This document shows positions 29,735-41,700 of a stretch of 64,000 nt of DNA, piece by piece; the stretch's first letter is position 1; every line of letters begins with the position of its first letter. The stretch is from contig BPKC01000001.1 in the NCBI GenBank assembly GCA_026004935.1, forward strand, positions 186,001-250,000. Reading direction: 5' to 3'. Source of the DNA: Rhodothalassiaceae bacterium. GTDB lineage: Bacteria > Pseudomonadota > Alphaproteobacteria > Sphingomonadales > Rhodothalassiaceae. The notes below the pieces were generated by a model. The model was not told the origin of the DNA. It did no database searches and saw nothing but the letters and a program-made list of their open reading frames with translations. The position numbers and the translations under genes are program-made.

Positions 29735-30208
29735 ATGCGGGCGGACAAGGCCGGGCCTGCGGATCGGATCGCCGGAAGCCGCCGGCGGCGGGCACGCGGC
29801 TTCACCCTGATCGAGCTTCTCGTCGTGCTCGCGATCCTGGGCCTGATCGCGGCGTTCGCCGTGCCGCGGGTGGTGCAGTACCTCTCGCGCGCCAAGTCCG
29901 AGGCCGCCGAAATCCAGATCCGCAATCTCGAATCCGCGCTCGAGCTCTACCGGCTCGAGGTCGGCCGCTATCCGACGACGGAAGAGGGGCTGAAGGCGCT
30001 GATCGAGCGCCCGCGCGACGCCCGCGTCTGGAACGGCCCCTACATCGACAAGAAGGACGGCATCATCGATCCCTGGGGCCGGCCCTACCAGTACCGCCAT
30101 CCCGGCCGGCACGCCGAGTTCGACCTGTGGACCTGGGGCGCGGACGGCAAGCCGGGCGGCGAGGGCGAGAATCGCGACATCGCCAACTGGGACAGCCGCG
30201 CCGCCTGA
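29735..30208 (+). CDS. gspG: Type II secretion major pseudopilin GspG
   Basis: 157 residues from ATG 29735 (AAGGAGG 7 bases upstream). A 22-residue basic leader ends in glycine before [20 protein letters not shown], the prepilin peptidase site and N-terminal pilin helix. The C-terminal part has [20 protein letters not shown] and [11 protein letters not shown], the calcium-binding region of GspG. No other type II secretion gene is within the window, so this is an orphan or belongs to a dispersed system. GspH or a minor pilin is unlikely given the motifs. Confidence 0.93.
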   Translation: MRADKAGPADRIAGSRRRRARGFTLIELLVVLAILGLIAAFAVPRVVQYLSRAKSEAAEIQIRNLESALELYRLEVGRYPTTEEGLKALIERPRDARVWNGPYIDKKDGIIDPWGRPYQYRHPGRHAEFDLWTWGADGKPGGEGENRDIANWDSRAA

Positions 30209-30325
30209 TCGCGGCACCGGCGGCGCGGAGCGCGCCGACGGGCGGCCGCCGTCCCCATGCCGGACGAGGCCGCGGCCTGTGCAACCGAGGATGCGGGAAG
30301 CCGGCGCGGGATGCGGGCGGTTCGT

Positions 30326-30562
30326 CTATTTCTTGCCGGTCAGCGAGAAGCTGCCGTAGCGCTTCTTGAACCGCGCGACCTGGCCGCCGCGGTCGACGAT
30401 CCGCTGGCCGCCCCCCACCCACGCGGGGTGCGACTTGGGATCGATCTCGAGCTGGAGCACCGCACCCTCCTCGCCATAGGTCGAGCGGGTGATGAACTCG
30501 GTGCCATCGGTCATGACCACCTTGATGAAGTGGTAGTCGGGATGAATGTCCGGCTTCGGCAT
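30326..30562 (-). CDS. rpmE: 50S ribosomal protein L31, cysteine-free form
   Basis: 78 residues. [19 protein letters not shown] and [12 protein letters not shown] are the family signatures. The zinc-binding cysteines of the classic form are absent, as expected for the alphaproteobacterial C-minus type, so this is not damage. A sigma-70 promoter lies upstream. It is divergent from the ABC transporter gene, a common arrangement in this class. Confidence 0.96.
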   Translation of the reverse strand: MPKPDIHPDYHFIKVVMTDGTEFITRSTYGEEGAVLQLEIDPKSHPAWVGGGQRIVDRGGQVARFKKRYGSFSLTGKK

Positions 30563-30601
30563 CGCGTGTGAACTCCACGGCTTGCGGCTTCTTGGCGGCG
30601 G

Positions 30602-30630
30602 CTTATAACGGGGCGGCCGGGGCTTGACAA
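30602..30630 (-). promoter_or_regulatory. Sigma-70 promoter of rpmE
   Basis: Minus strand: TTGTCA at 30630-30625, 17-base spacer, TATAAG at 30607-30602. Start would be near 30595, 33 bases upstream of the rpmE ATG. Both boxes and spacing are good. Confidence 0.6.
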
Positions 30631-30678
30631 GGGCGCCCGATGCGCCGGCGCCGCCCGCGGCGCGGACCGGAAGCCGCC

Positions 30679-32505
<1,827 letters not shown>

Positions 32506-32555
32506 GTTTCCACCGGCCGCCCCCCCCCAAGTTTTGTTGCAGCGCAAAAATTTCC

Positions 32556-32583
32556 TTGACAGCGGCGCCGCCGGCTCTAGTCT
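32556..32583 (+). promoter_or_regulatory. Sigma-70 promoter of the serC operon
   Basis: TTGACA at 32556-32561, a 16-base spacer, then TAGTCT at 32578-32583. A start near 32590 would place the 5' end just ahead of the first leader hairpin, which agrees with a short structured leader. Confidence 0.6.
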
Positions 32584-32596
32584 CGCGGGCGGGCCA

Positions 32597-32638
32597 CGCC
32601 TCCCCAACGAGGCGCGTGCTCTCTGGAAGGAGAGTGAC
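32597..32638 (+). promoter_or_regulatory. serC leader RNA: two hairpins, second covers the ribosome site
   Basis: Hairpin 1: CGCCTC (32597-32602) pairs with GAGGCG (32609-32614) around a CCCAAC loop. Hairpin 2: CTCTC (32619-32623) pairs with GAGAG (32630-32634) around TGGAAG, so part of the Shine-Dalgarno stretch GGAAGGAGAG is in the stem, four bases before the serC ATG. This layout, position and class match the published serC RNA motif of alphaproteobacteria, whose ligand is unknown. Hairpins are seen in the sequence; identity with that motif is from memory. Confidence 0.65.
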
Positions 32639-33802
32639 ATGAGCGAACGACCTCTGCGCCGTCCGGCGCGGCCCCAGTTTTCGTCGGGGCCCTGCGCCAA
32701 GCGTCCGGGCTGGACGCCGGACTTCCTGAAGCACGCCCCCCTCGGCCGGTCCCACCGCTCGCGCATCGGCAAGCAGCGGCTCGAGGCCGCGATCGACCGC
32801 ACGCGTGCGCTGCTCGGCCTGCCGGAGGATTACCGGCTCGCCATCGTTCCCGCCTCGGATACCGGGGCGGTGGAGATGGCGCTGTGGAACCTGCTCGGTC
32901 CGCTTCCCGTCGATGTTCTCGCCTTCGAGAGCTTCTCGAAGACCTGGGCGGACGACATCACGAAGCATCTGAAGCTCGCCGACGTCCGGGTGCTGGAGGC
33001 GCCCTACGGCGCGCTGCCGGATCTCGATGCCGTCGATCCCGACCATGATCTCGTCTTCTGCTGGAACGGCACGACCTCGGGCGTGCGCATGCCGGACGGG
33101 GCCTTCTCATCCGCGCCGGGTGCGGGACTGAGGATCTGCGATGCGACGAGCGGGATCTTCGCCCAGCCCATCCCCGTCGACCGGCTCGATGTCGTGACCT
33201 TCTCCTGGCAGAAGGCGCTGGGGGGAGAGGCGGCGCACGGGATGCTGATCCTCTCGCCCCGGGCGGTCGAGCGGCTGCTCGCCCATGATCCGCCCTGGCC
33301 GCTGCCCAAGATCATGCGGCTGAAGAAGAAGGGCGCGCTCGACGAGGAGCTGTTCCGGGGCAGCACCATCAACACGCCCTCCATGATGTGCGTGGAGGAC
33401 TGGCTGGATGCGCTGGCCTGGGCCGAATCGCTCGGCGGGCTTCCGGCGCTGATCGCCCGCGCCGACCGGAACGCCGCCGTCCTCGACGCCTGGGTGCGCA
33501 GGACGCCCTGGATCGCGCATCTCGTGGCCGATCCCGCGATCCGCTCCAACACCTCGGTGTGCCTGAAGATCGTGGATCCCGCGGTGGCGGCGCTGCCGGA
33601 GCCGGACCAGCGCGCCTTCGTCAAGCGCCTGTGCCTGCTGCTCGAGGAGGAAGGCGTGGCCTACGACATCGCCGGCTACCGCAACGCGCCGCCGGGGCTC
33701 AGGATCTGGTGCGGGGCGACGGTGGAGGCCGAGAATGTCGCCGCCCTCGGCCCCTGGCTCGACTGGGCCTTCCATGAGACGAAGGCCGCGCTCGTCTCCT
33801 GA
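32639..33802 (+). CDS. serC: Phosphoserine transaminase
   Basis: 387 residues, class V aminotransferase of the alphaproteobacterial subtype (RPQFSSGPCAKRPGW at the N-terminus). It converts 3-phosphohydroxypyruvate and glutamate to phosphoserine, and also serves pyridoxal phosphate synthesis. The PLP lysine is in TFSWQKALGGEAAHG near residue 192. It is the first gene of serC-serA, 57 bp upstream of serA, and is preceded by a leader RNA. Confidence 0.95.
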   Translation: MSERPLRRPARPQFSSGPCAKRPGWTPDFLKHAPLGRSHRSRIGKQRLEAAIDRTRALLGLPEDYRLAIVPASDTGAVEMALWNLLGPLPVDVLAFESFSKTWADDITKHLKLADVRVLEAPYGALPDLDAVDPDHDLVFCWNGTTSGVRMPDGAFSSAPGAGLRICDATSGIFAQPIPVDRLDVVTFSWQKALGGEAAHGMLILSPRAVERLLAHDPPWPLPKIMRLKKKGALDEELFRGSTINTPSMMCVEDWLDALAWAESLGGLPALIARADRNAAVLDAWVRRTPWIAHLVADPAIRSNTSVCLKIVDPAVAALPEPDQRAFVKRLCLLLEEEGVAYDIAGYRNAPPGLRIWCGATVEAENVAALGPWLDWAFHETKAALVS

Positions 33803-33859
33803 CGTGCCGGCCGCCCGCAATCGACACCGCTTTTTCTCTTGCCACCGGGAGCAACCGAC

Positions 33860-35440
33860 ATGCCCAAGGTTCTGATTTCCGACAAGATGAGCCCGCTCGC
33901 GGCCCGGATCCTGCGCGAGCGCGGCATCGAGGTCGATGAGCGCACGGATCTGACGAAGGAGGAGCTGGCGGACGCCATCGGCGCCTATGACGGGCTCATC
34001 GTGCGTTCGGCGACCAGGGTGACCCCCAAAATCCTGGAGCGCGCCGAGCGGCTGAAGGTCATCGGCCGCGCCGGGATCGGGGTCGACAACATCGATCTCA
34101 AGGCCGCGACCGCGCGCGGCATCGTGGTGATGAACACGCCCTTCGGCAACGCCATCACGACGGCCGAGCACGCGATCGCCCTGATGCTGTCTCTGGCGCG
34201 CCAGATCCCCCAGGCGAACGCGTCCACCCACGCGGGCAGATGGGAAAAGTCGCGTTTCATGGGCGTGGAGGTGACCGGCAAGACGCTGGGCATCATCGGC
34301 TGCGGCAACATCGGCTCGATCGTCGCCGACCGCGCGATCGGGCTCAAGATGAAGGTGCTGGCCTACGACCCCTACCTCACCGAAGACCGCGCCCGCGAGC
34401 TCGGGGTCTCGAAGGTCGATCTCGACACGCTTCTCGCCCGCTCCGACTTCGTGACCCTGCACACGCCGCTCACCGAGCAGACCCGCAACATCATCGACGC
34501 CGCGGCGCTCGCGAAGATGAAGGAGGGCGCCTATCTCATCAACTGCGCCCGCGGCGGGCTCGTGGACGAGGCGGCCCTGAAGGAGGCGCTGGATTCGGGC
34601 CGGCTCGCCGGGGCCGCGCTCGACGTCTTCGTCGAGGAGCCGGCGCACGCCCATCCCCTCTTCGGCCATCCGCGGCTCATCGCGACCCCGCATCTCGGCG
34701 CTTCCACCCGCGAGGCCCAGACCAACGTCGCCATCCAGATCGCCGAGCAGGTGGCGGACTTCCTGCTGCTCGGCGGCGTGACCAACGCCCTCAACATGCC
34801 CTCCATGACGCCGGAGGAGGCGCCGCGGCTGCGCCCCTACATGGCGCTGGCCCGCCAGCTCGGCCATTTCATGGGCCAGCTCGTGCGCTCGGGTGTGCGC
34901 GAGGTGCGGATCGAGTACGAGGGCCATGTCGCCGAGCTCAACACCCGGCCGCTCACCGCCGTCGTGCTCGAGGGGCTGCTCAAACCCGTGATGGAGTCGG
35001 TCAACATGGTCAACGCGCCGGTGATCGCGCGCGAGCGCGACATCGCGGTCAGCGAGGTGATCCACGAGCGGGCCGGCGACTATCACACCCTGATGCGCCT
35101 CGTGGTGCGCAGCGAGAACCGCACCCGCTCGGTCGCCGGCACGCTGTTCTCCGACCAGAGCCCGCGCATCGTCCAGCTCGACGACGTCCAGCTCGAGGCG
35201 GAGCTGCTGGACGACATGCTCTTCGTCGTCAACGAGGACAGGCCCGGCTTCATCGGCGCGCTCGGCACGCTCCTCGGCCGGCACGGGGTGAACATCGGCA
35301 CCTTCAACCTCGGCCGCGCCGCCAAGGGCGGGCTTGCGGTGGCGCTGCTCGGCCTCGACCAGCCGATCCCGCCCGAGGTGCTGGAAGAGGTGCGCGCGCT
35401 GCCCTATGTTCGCCAGGCCGCGCCCTTGAGCTTCACGTAA
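33860..35440 (+). CDS. serA: D-3-phosphoglycerate dehydrogenase
   Basis: 526 residues, the long form with a C-terminal ACT domain. It starts serine synthesis by oxidising 3-phosphoglycerate. The NAD fold has GIIGCGNIGSIVADRA; catalytic residues are the Arg in NCARGGLVDEAAL, a Glu, and the His of ATPHLGAST. An intervening substrate-binding-like domain leads to the ACT domain (MLFVVNEDRPGFIGALGTLL, about 450-526), which probably binds serine as feedback inhibitor. ATG 33860 is preceded by GGGAGCAACCGAC. Confidence 0.96.
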   Translation: MPKVLISDKMSPLAARILRERGIEVDERTDLTKEELADAIGAYDGLIVRSATRVTPKILERAERLKVIGRAGIGVDNIDLKAATARGIVVMNTPFGNAITTAEHAIALMLSLARQIPQANASTHAGRWEKSRFMGVEVTGKTLGIIGCGNIGSIVADRAIGLKMKVLAYDPYLTEDRARELGVSKVDLDTLLARSDFVTLHTPLTEQTRNIIDAAALAKMKEGAYLINCARGGLVDEAALKEALDSGRLAGAALDVFVEEPAHAHPLFGHPRLIATPHLGASTREAQTNVAIQIAEQVADFLLLGGVTNALNMPSMTPEEAPRLRPYMALARQLGHFMGQLVRSGVREVRIEYEGHVAELNTRPLTAVVLEGLLKPVMESVNMVNAPVIARERDIAVSEVIHERAGDYHTLMRLVVRSENRTRSVAGTLFSDQSPRIVQLDDVQLEAELLDDMLFVVNEDRPGFIGALGTLLGRHGVNIGTFNLGRAAKGGLAVALLGLDQPIPPEVLEEVRALPYVRQAAPLSFT

Positions 35441-35461
35441 GGCGGGAGGGACGACCGGGAC

Positions 35462-36634
35462 ATGACGGGCCACACGGACGGCCGGGCCAGGGGCCTGCTG
35501 CCCCAGGGGCTGGCGGACACGCTGGCGCCCGATGCGGCCCGCGAGGCGGCGGCCTCGGAAGCGCTGATCGCGCATTTCGCCCGCTGGGGCTATGAGCGGG
35601 TGCACCCGCCGCTGCTCGAATTCGAGGAGGCGCTTGCCGCCTTCGCCGACGGCGGCCGGCTGCCGGACATGTTCCGGCTGCTCGATCCCGAATCGCGGCG
35701 GGTGATGGTGCTCCGGTCCGACATCACGCTCCAGATCGCCCGGCTCGCCGCCACCCGGCTGGCGGACGCGCCGCGCCCGCTCAGGCTCGCCTATGCGGGC
35801 CCGGTGCTCAAGGTGCGCGGCAGCGCGCTCCAGCCCTCGCGCCAGTTCCGCCAGGTCGGCATCGAGCTCATCGGCACCGACAGCCCCCGCGCCGACCGGG
35901 AGATCGCGCGGCTCGCGCTTTCGGCTCTGGCCGGCCTCGGGATTGCGGGGCTCGTCATCGACGTCGTCTGCCCGCCGCTGCTCGCCGCCCTGCTCGACGC
36001 CTGGGGGCTAGAAGGCGAGCGGCGGGCGCGGCTGCTGCGGCTCGTCGACGTGAAGGATCTGGCCGGGGCGGCCGATCTCCTCGGCCGCGAGGAGGCCCGG
36101 GTGCTGGGCCGGCTCATGGAGGCGACGGGCCCGCTGGCCGAGGCGGGAGCCCGGCTTTCCGCGCTCGCCCTGCCCGCCCCGCTCGCCGGACACCGCGATG
36201 CCGTGCTCGCCTTTGCGCGCGCGCTGGCGGACGAGCTGCCGGAGGTCGCGGTCACCATCGATCCCCTGGAGCGCCGCGGCTTCGAGTACCACCGCGGCAT
36301 CGCCTTTGCGATCTTCGCGCGCGCGGCCAGCCACGAGATCGGCCGCGGCGGCCGCTACCGCATCCGCCGCGCGGACGGGCGCTTCGAGCCGGCGGTCGGC
36401 TTTTCCGCCTACATGGACCGGCTCCTGCCGCTGCTGCCGCCGCCGGGCGACGGGCCGCGGCGGATCTTCGCCCTGGCCGATGCGGATCGGGCCGAAATCG
36501 CCCGGCTGCGGGCGCAGGGGGCGGTCGTCGTCGAGGCGCTGGACGATGAGGAGCCCGGCGCGGCCTCGGAGCGGGCGCGGGCGCTGGGCTGCACCGCGCT
36601 TCTCGATGCGGCTGGCCTCAAATCCCTTGCGTGA
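35462..36634 (+). CDS. hisZ: ATP phosphoribosyltransferase regulatory subunit
   Basis: 390 residues with a histidyl-tRNA synthetase-like catalytic fold but no anticodon domain. Motifs include LLPQGLADTLAPDA, RSDITLQIAR, SRQFRQVGIELIGTD and GFEYHRGIAFAIFA. HisZ pairs with short-form HisG to control histidine synthesis; hisG is not in the window. It lies 21 bp behind serA, so it is probably in the serC operon. Confidence 0.92.
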   Translation: MTGHTDGRARGLLPQGLADTLAPDAAREAAASEALIAHFARWGYERVHPPLLEFEEALAAFADGGRLPDMFRLLDPESRRVMVLRSDITLQIARLAATRLADAPRPLRLAYAGPVLKVRGSALQPSRQFRQVGIELIGTDSPRADREIARLALSALAGLGIAGLVIDVVCPPLLAALLDAWGLEGERRARLLRLVDVKDLAGAADLLGREEARVLGRLMEATGPLAEAGARLSALALPAPLAGHRDAVLAFARALADELPEVAVTIDPLERRGFEYHRGIAFAIFARAASHEIGRGGRYRIRRADGRFEPAVGFSAYMDRLLPLLPPPGDGPRRIFALADADRAEIARLRAQGAVVVEALDDEEPGAASERARALGCTALLDAAGLKSLA

Positions 36635-36703
36635 ACGGCGGGCGGCAGGGCACAGACCCGGCGCGGGCATCGGGCCCGCGTGCGGCGGACCGGGAACGGG
36701 ACG

Positions 36704-37997
<1,294 letters not shown>

Positions 37998-38105
37998 CGC
38001 GCAGCCCGCCGGGTGCGGCCGCCCGCAGCTCCCGCTCGCGGCGTGTTTGCCGCGGCATCGCTTGGCACTAGGCTTTGCCGTCGTCCGGGCAAGGAGCCGT
38101 CGCCG

Positions 38106-39272
38106 ATGAACATCGAGGATCCCTTCGCGCTGCCGGAGCGTTCGCCCTTCTACGGCCCGGAGCACCGGCAGTTCCAGGCGGCCGTGCGCCGCTTCGTGGA
38201 CCGCGAGATCGTCCCCTTCATCAACGAATGGGAGGAGGCCGGCCGCATCCCCCGCGCGCTCCACGAGAAGGCGGCCGAAGCCGGGCTTCTCGGCCTCGGC
38301 TATCCGGAGGAGCTGGGGGGCACGCCGGCCGATTCCTTCTTCTCGCTCATCCTCAACCAGGAGATGGCGCGCGCCGGCGCCGGCGGGCTCGTGGCGGCGC
38401 TGTTCTCCCACGGCATCGCCCTGCCTCCCGTCCTTGCGGCCGGCTCGGATGATCTCAAGCGGCGGATCATCCCCGACGTGCTGGCGGGCCGGAAGATCGC
38501 GGCGCTGGCGGTGACCGAGCCGGATGCCGGCTCGGATGTGGCCGCGATCCGCACGCGGGCGGTCCGCGACGGCGACCACTACGTGATCACCGGCACCAAG
38601 ACCACGATCACCTCGGGCATGCGCGCGGATCTGTTCACGGTCGCGGTGCGCACCGGCGGCGCGGGAGCGGAAGGCATCTCGCTCATCGTCGTCGAGGCGC
38701 CCGTCGAGGGGCTCGTGCGCCACGAGCTGCCGAAGACGGGCTGGTGGTGCTCGGACACGGCGACGCTGCATTTCGACGGCCTGCGCGTGCCCGCCGCCAA
38801 TCTTGTCGGCGTCGAGAACGGCGGCTTTCTGCCGCTCATGATGAACTTCAACCGCGAGCGGCTGGGACTCGCGGCGCTGGCGATCGGGCTGGCCAAGCGC
38901 GCGCTTGCCGATGCGCTCGACCATGCCCGCCGGCGGGTCACCTTCGGCCGGCCGCTCGCGAGCCGCCAGGTGATCCGCCACAGGCTGGTGGACATGGCCG
39001 CCCGCATCCGCTGCGTCGAAAGTCTGGCCGAGAATCTCGCCTGGCGCATCGACCGGGGCGAGGAGCCGGTGGACGAGATCTGCCTGCTCAAGATCGCGGC
39101 CGCCGAGATGCTCGACCATGTCGCGCGGACCGCCGTGCAGATCCTGGGCGGAACGGGCTTCATCCGCGGGCACGCGGTCGAGCGCATCTACCGCGAGGCG
39201 CCGATCTACGGCATCGGCGGCGGCGCCAGCGAAATCCTCGCCGATCTGGCCGCCCGCCGCATGGGGATATGA
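38106..39272 (+). CDS. Acyl-CoA dehydrogenase
   Basis: 388 residues with the three-domain FAD fold: helical N-terminus (about 20-130, FVDREIVPFINEWEEAGRIP), beta domain (ALAVTEPDAGSDVAAIRTRA, ITGTKTTITSGMRADLF) and helical C-terminus (ERLGLAALAIGLAKRA, ILGGTGFIRGHAVERIYRE). A glutamate just after IYR is the usual catalytic base position. It oxidises an acyl-CoA to the enoyl-CoA, passing electrons to ETF. AAGGAG lies 9 bases upstream of ATG 38106. It is 40 bp upstream of a flavin oxidoreductase gene, possibly one operon. Chain length is not readable. Confidence 0.93.
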   Translation: MNIEDPFALPERSPFYGPEHRQFQAAVRRFVDREIVPFINEWEEAGRIPRALHEKAAEAGLLGLGYPEELGGTPADSFFSLILNQEMARAGAGGLVAALFSHGIALPPVLAAGSDDLKRRIIPDVLAGRKIAALAVTEPDAGSDVAAIRTRAVRDGDHYVITGTKTTITSGMRADLFTVAVRTGGAGAEGISLIVVEAPVEGLVRHELPKTGWWCSDTATLHFDGLRVPAANLVGVENGGFLPLMMNFNRERLGLAALAIGLAKRALADALDHARRRVTFGRPLASRQVIRHRLVDMAARIRCVESLAENLAWRIDRGEEPVDEICLLKIAAAEMLDHVARTAVQILGGTGFIRGHAVERIYREAPIYGIGGGASEILADLAARRMGI

Positions 39273-39311
39273 GCCGGCTGCCGGGCCAAGGCGGAAAAGG
39301 AAGGAGCGCTC

Positions 39312-40617
39312 ATGACGGTCAGGCTGGACAGCCCGCTCACGCTTCCCTGCGGCGCGCGCATTGCGAACCGCATCGCGAAAGCGGCGATGACCGAGGGGCT
39401 CGCGACGCCGGCGGGCCGGCCGACCCCGGCGCTCGACCGTCTCTACGGGCTGTGGGCGGAAGGGGGTGCGGGGCTGCTGATCACCGGCAACGTGATCATC
39501 GATCCGGACCACCTGGAGCGGCCCGGCAACGTGGTGGTGGCAGGCGCACCGGATGCCGGGATGGCGGCGGCACTCGCGCGCTGGGCGGCGGCGGGCACGG
39601 CCGGCGGCAACCAGCTCTGGGTGCAGCTCAGCCATGCGGGCCGGCAGACGCCGAAGCTCGTCAATCCGCATCCCAAAGCGCCGTCGGCGGTGCCGCTTGC
39701 GCTGCCGGGCGGCCGCTTCGGCACCCCCGAGCCGCTCAGCCGCGCCGAGATCGCGGAGCTCGTCACCCGCTTCGCCGAAGCGGCGGCGGCCGTGAAGGCG
39801 GCGGGCTTTACCGGCGTGCAGATCCACGCCGCCCACGGCTATCTGATCTCCGAATTCCTCTCGCCGCTGACCAACCGGCGCGGCGATTCCTACGGCGGGA
39901 ACCTCAAGGGCCGCGCGCGCTTTCTCATGGAGGTGGTGGAGGCCGTGCGCGCCGCCGTGGGGCCGGACTTTCCCGTTTCCGTCAAGCTCAACAGCGCGGA
40001 CTTCCAGCGCGGCGGCTTCGCCTTCACCGACAGCCTCACGGTCGCGGGCTGGCTGGAGAAGGCGGGGGTGGACCTCATCGAGATCTCCGGCGGCACCTAC
40101 GAGCAGCCGCGCATGATGCGCATTAAGGGTCTTGCGGCGGAGGAGCGCCCTGCCGTGCCGGCCTCCACGGCCGCGCGCGAAGCCTATTTCATCGATTTCG
40201 CACAGGCGATGCGCGAAAAGCTCACGATCCCGCTCATGGTCACCGGCGGCTTCCGCCACCGCGCGGCGATGCGGGAGGCGCTGGCCACGGGCGCCGTCGA
40301 CCTCGTCGGCATCGCCCGGCCCTTCTGCGTCATGCCGGATGTTGCCGCCCGCCTGCTCGCGGGACTCGAGGCGCTGCCGCGTCCGGAGGATCATCTGCGG
40401 CCGCTGCCGCGCGCGCTCGCCTTCCTGCGCCCGGCTGCCGGCGGTGCGTGCGCTCACCGGCTTTGCGACGATCTACTGGTTCTACGAGCAGCTCTGGCAG
40501 CTGGGTCACAAGGGTCGGCCCGACGAGCGGATCCCGCCGCTTCTTGCGGCGCTCCGGGTGGAACGCCGCCATCAGGCGATCATGCGGGCGCGCCGGGCCG
40601 GCCTGGCGTCAGGGTGA
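39312..40617 (+). pseudogene. NADH:flavin oxidoreductase (old yellow enzyme family), frameshifted near 3' end
   Basis: FMN TIM-barrel protein. The first 370 residues are normal: RIAKAAMTEGLA, WVQLSHAGRQTPK, GVQIHAAHGYLISEFLSPLT, NRRGDSYGG, LMVTGGFR and GIARPFCVMPD. After LAFLR (about nt 40430) the frame becomes low-complexity, while the next frame gives a sensible C-terminus: LPAVRALTGFATIYWFYEQL then WQLGHKGRPDERIPPLLAAL, ending at 40617. One extra C in the CCC at 40430-40432 explains it; removing it gives 434 residues. If the insertion is real, the encoded protein instead ends at 40736 with about 100 foreign residues. Substrate is unknown. Confidence 0.88.
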
Positions 40618-41700
40618 GGGGGAAGACGCAGCCGCCCGGTCTGCGTCCGCGCTCCGGCGCCGGGAAAGCCCGGCCAGCCAGGCGTCCATGTCGCCGATCG
40701 CGTTTGCCACCGCATCGGGTGCCGTCCAGACGATGAAATGATCGAAGCCGGCAAGCGGACGCACCTCGAAGCGCGGGGCGCCTCCGGCCAGCCGCATCAG
40801 ATAGGCGACATTGCCGTAGGGCACGAGCCGGTCCCGGGTGCCGTGGAGGACGAGGACGGGCTGCCGCAGACGCAACAGATCCGCCCGCAGACGCTCGAGC
40901 TCGCCCCTGAGCGGAATCAGCTCGCGGTTGGCGTTGCGCAGGCTGCGCGAGAGCAGCCAGACGAAGGGCGGCGCCTCGCCCAGATGCTGCAGCGGATGGA
41001 CGCGCTCGAAGGCCGGATCGAAGGCGCCCGCCAGCACGACGAGCCCGCCGACCTTGTCCGGATCCCGGGTGGCGGCCGCCGCGATGATCGGCCCGCCGAG
41101 GGAATGGCCGACGAGGATGGCGGGCGGCGTCCCGGCGGGCAGCGCGGCGAGCAGGCCGGTGATCGCGGCCGCCTGGCGCTGCAGCGCGGGCTCGGCCCGC
41201 TTCGGCCGGGTCAGCCCGAAGCCCGGCCGGTCGATGCTGATGAGCAGGAAGCGGTCCACAAGATCCCGCCGGCGCAGATAGCCGGCGAAGGCCCGCGCCG
41301 AGCCGGGCGTGCCGTGGACGAAGACCACGGGCCGGCGGCCATGGAGGAGGACGGGCGCGGCAGGATCCGGCTCCGCCTCCCAGCGCTTCCAGTCCGGCCT
41401 CATGCGGCCGGCTGCGGAACCGTCGCGGGGATGGAGGACATGGCCGGCGGGGCAGGTGCCGGCCGGAAGCCCCGCCGTGATGTAGGCGAGCCGGAGCTCC
41501 GGCCGGCCGGGGATGCGCGTCGCGCAGGTGGTGATCGCCGGGCGGTCCGGTTCGCCCGCGGCACCGGTGCCGGAATGGTCGCTGCGGCCGCGCGGCTCGC
41601 CAAAGGCCGCCAGCACCAGAGATGCGACCGCAAGACAGGCGAGAAGCCCCGCAGGCGCCGGCACCGCGGCCGCACGAACACCGCGTCCCGCGCGGCTCAT
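40609..41700 (-). CDS. Alpha/beta hydrolase, exported or membrane-anchored
   Basis: 363 residues. The N-terminus has a basic stretch and a hydrophobic segment (AGLLACLAVASLVLAAFG), a signal peptide or anchor. The hydrolase fold begins with VVFVHGTPGSARAF (oxyanion), the nucleophile serine is in VGHSLGGPI, the acid near LHGTRDRLVPYGN and the histidine near AGFDHFIVW. It is coupled to the upstream MBL hydrolase gene (ATGA overlap) and overlaps the convergent oxidoreductase end by 9 bp. Substrate unknown. Confidence 0.9.
   Translation of the reverse strand: MSRAGRGVRAAAVPAPAGLLACLAVASLVLAAFGEPRGRSDHSGTGAAGEPDRPAITTCATRIPGRPELRLAYITAGLPAGTCPAGHVLHPRDGSAAGRMRPDWKRWEAEPDPAAPVLLHGRRPVVFVHGTPGSARAFAGYLRRRDLVDRFLLISIDRPGFGLTRPKRAEPALQRQAAAITGLLAALPAGTPPAILVGHSLGGPIIAAAATRDPDKVGGLVVLAGAFDPAFERVHPLQHLGEAPPFVWLLSRSLRNANRELIPLRGELERLRADLLRLRQPVLVLHGTRDRLVPYGNVAYLMRLAGGAPRFEVRPLAGFDHFIVWTAPDAVANAIGDMDAWLAGLSRRRSADADRAAASSPSP

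Noticed and set aside
30326-30562. L31 damaged by loss of zinc cysteines
   Set aside because: The cysteine-free form is normal in alphaproteobacteria and the rest of the protein is intact.
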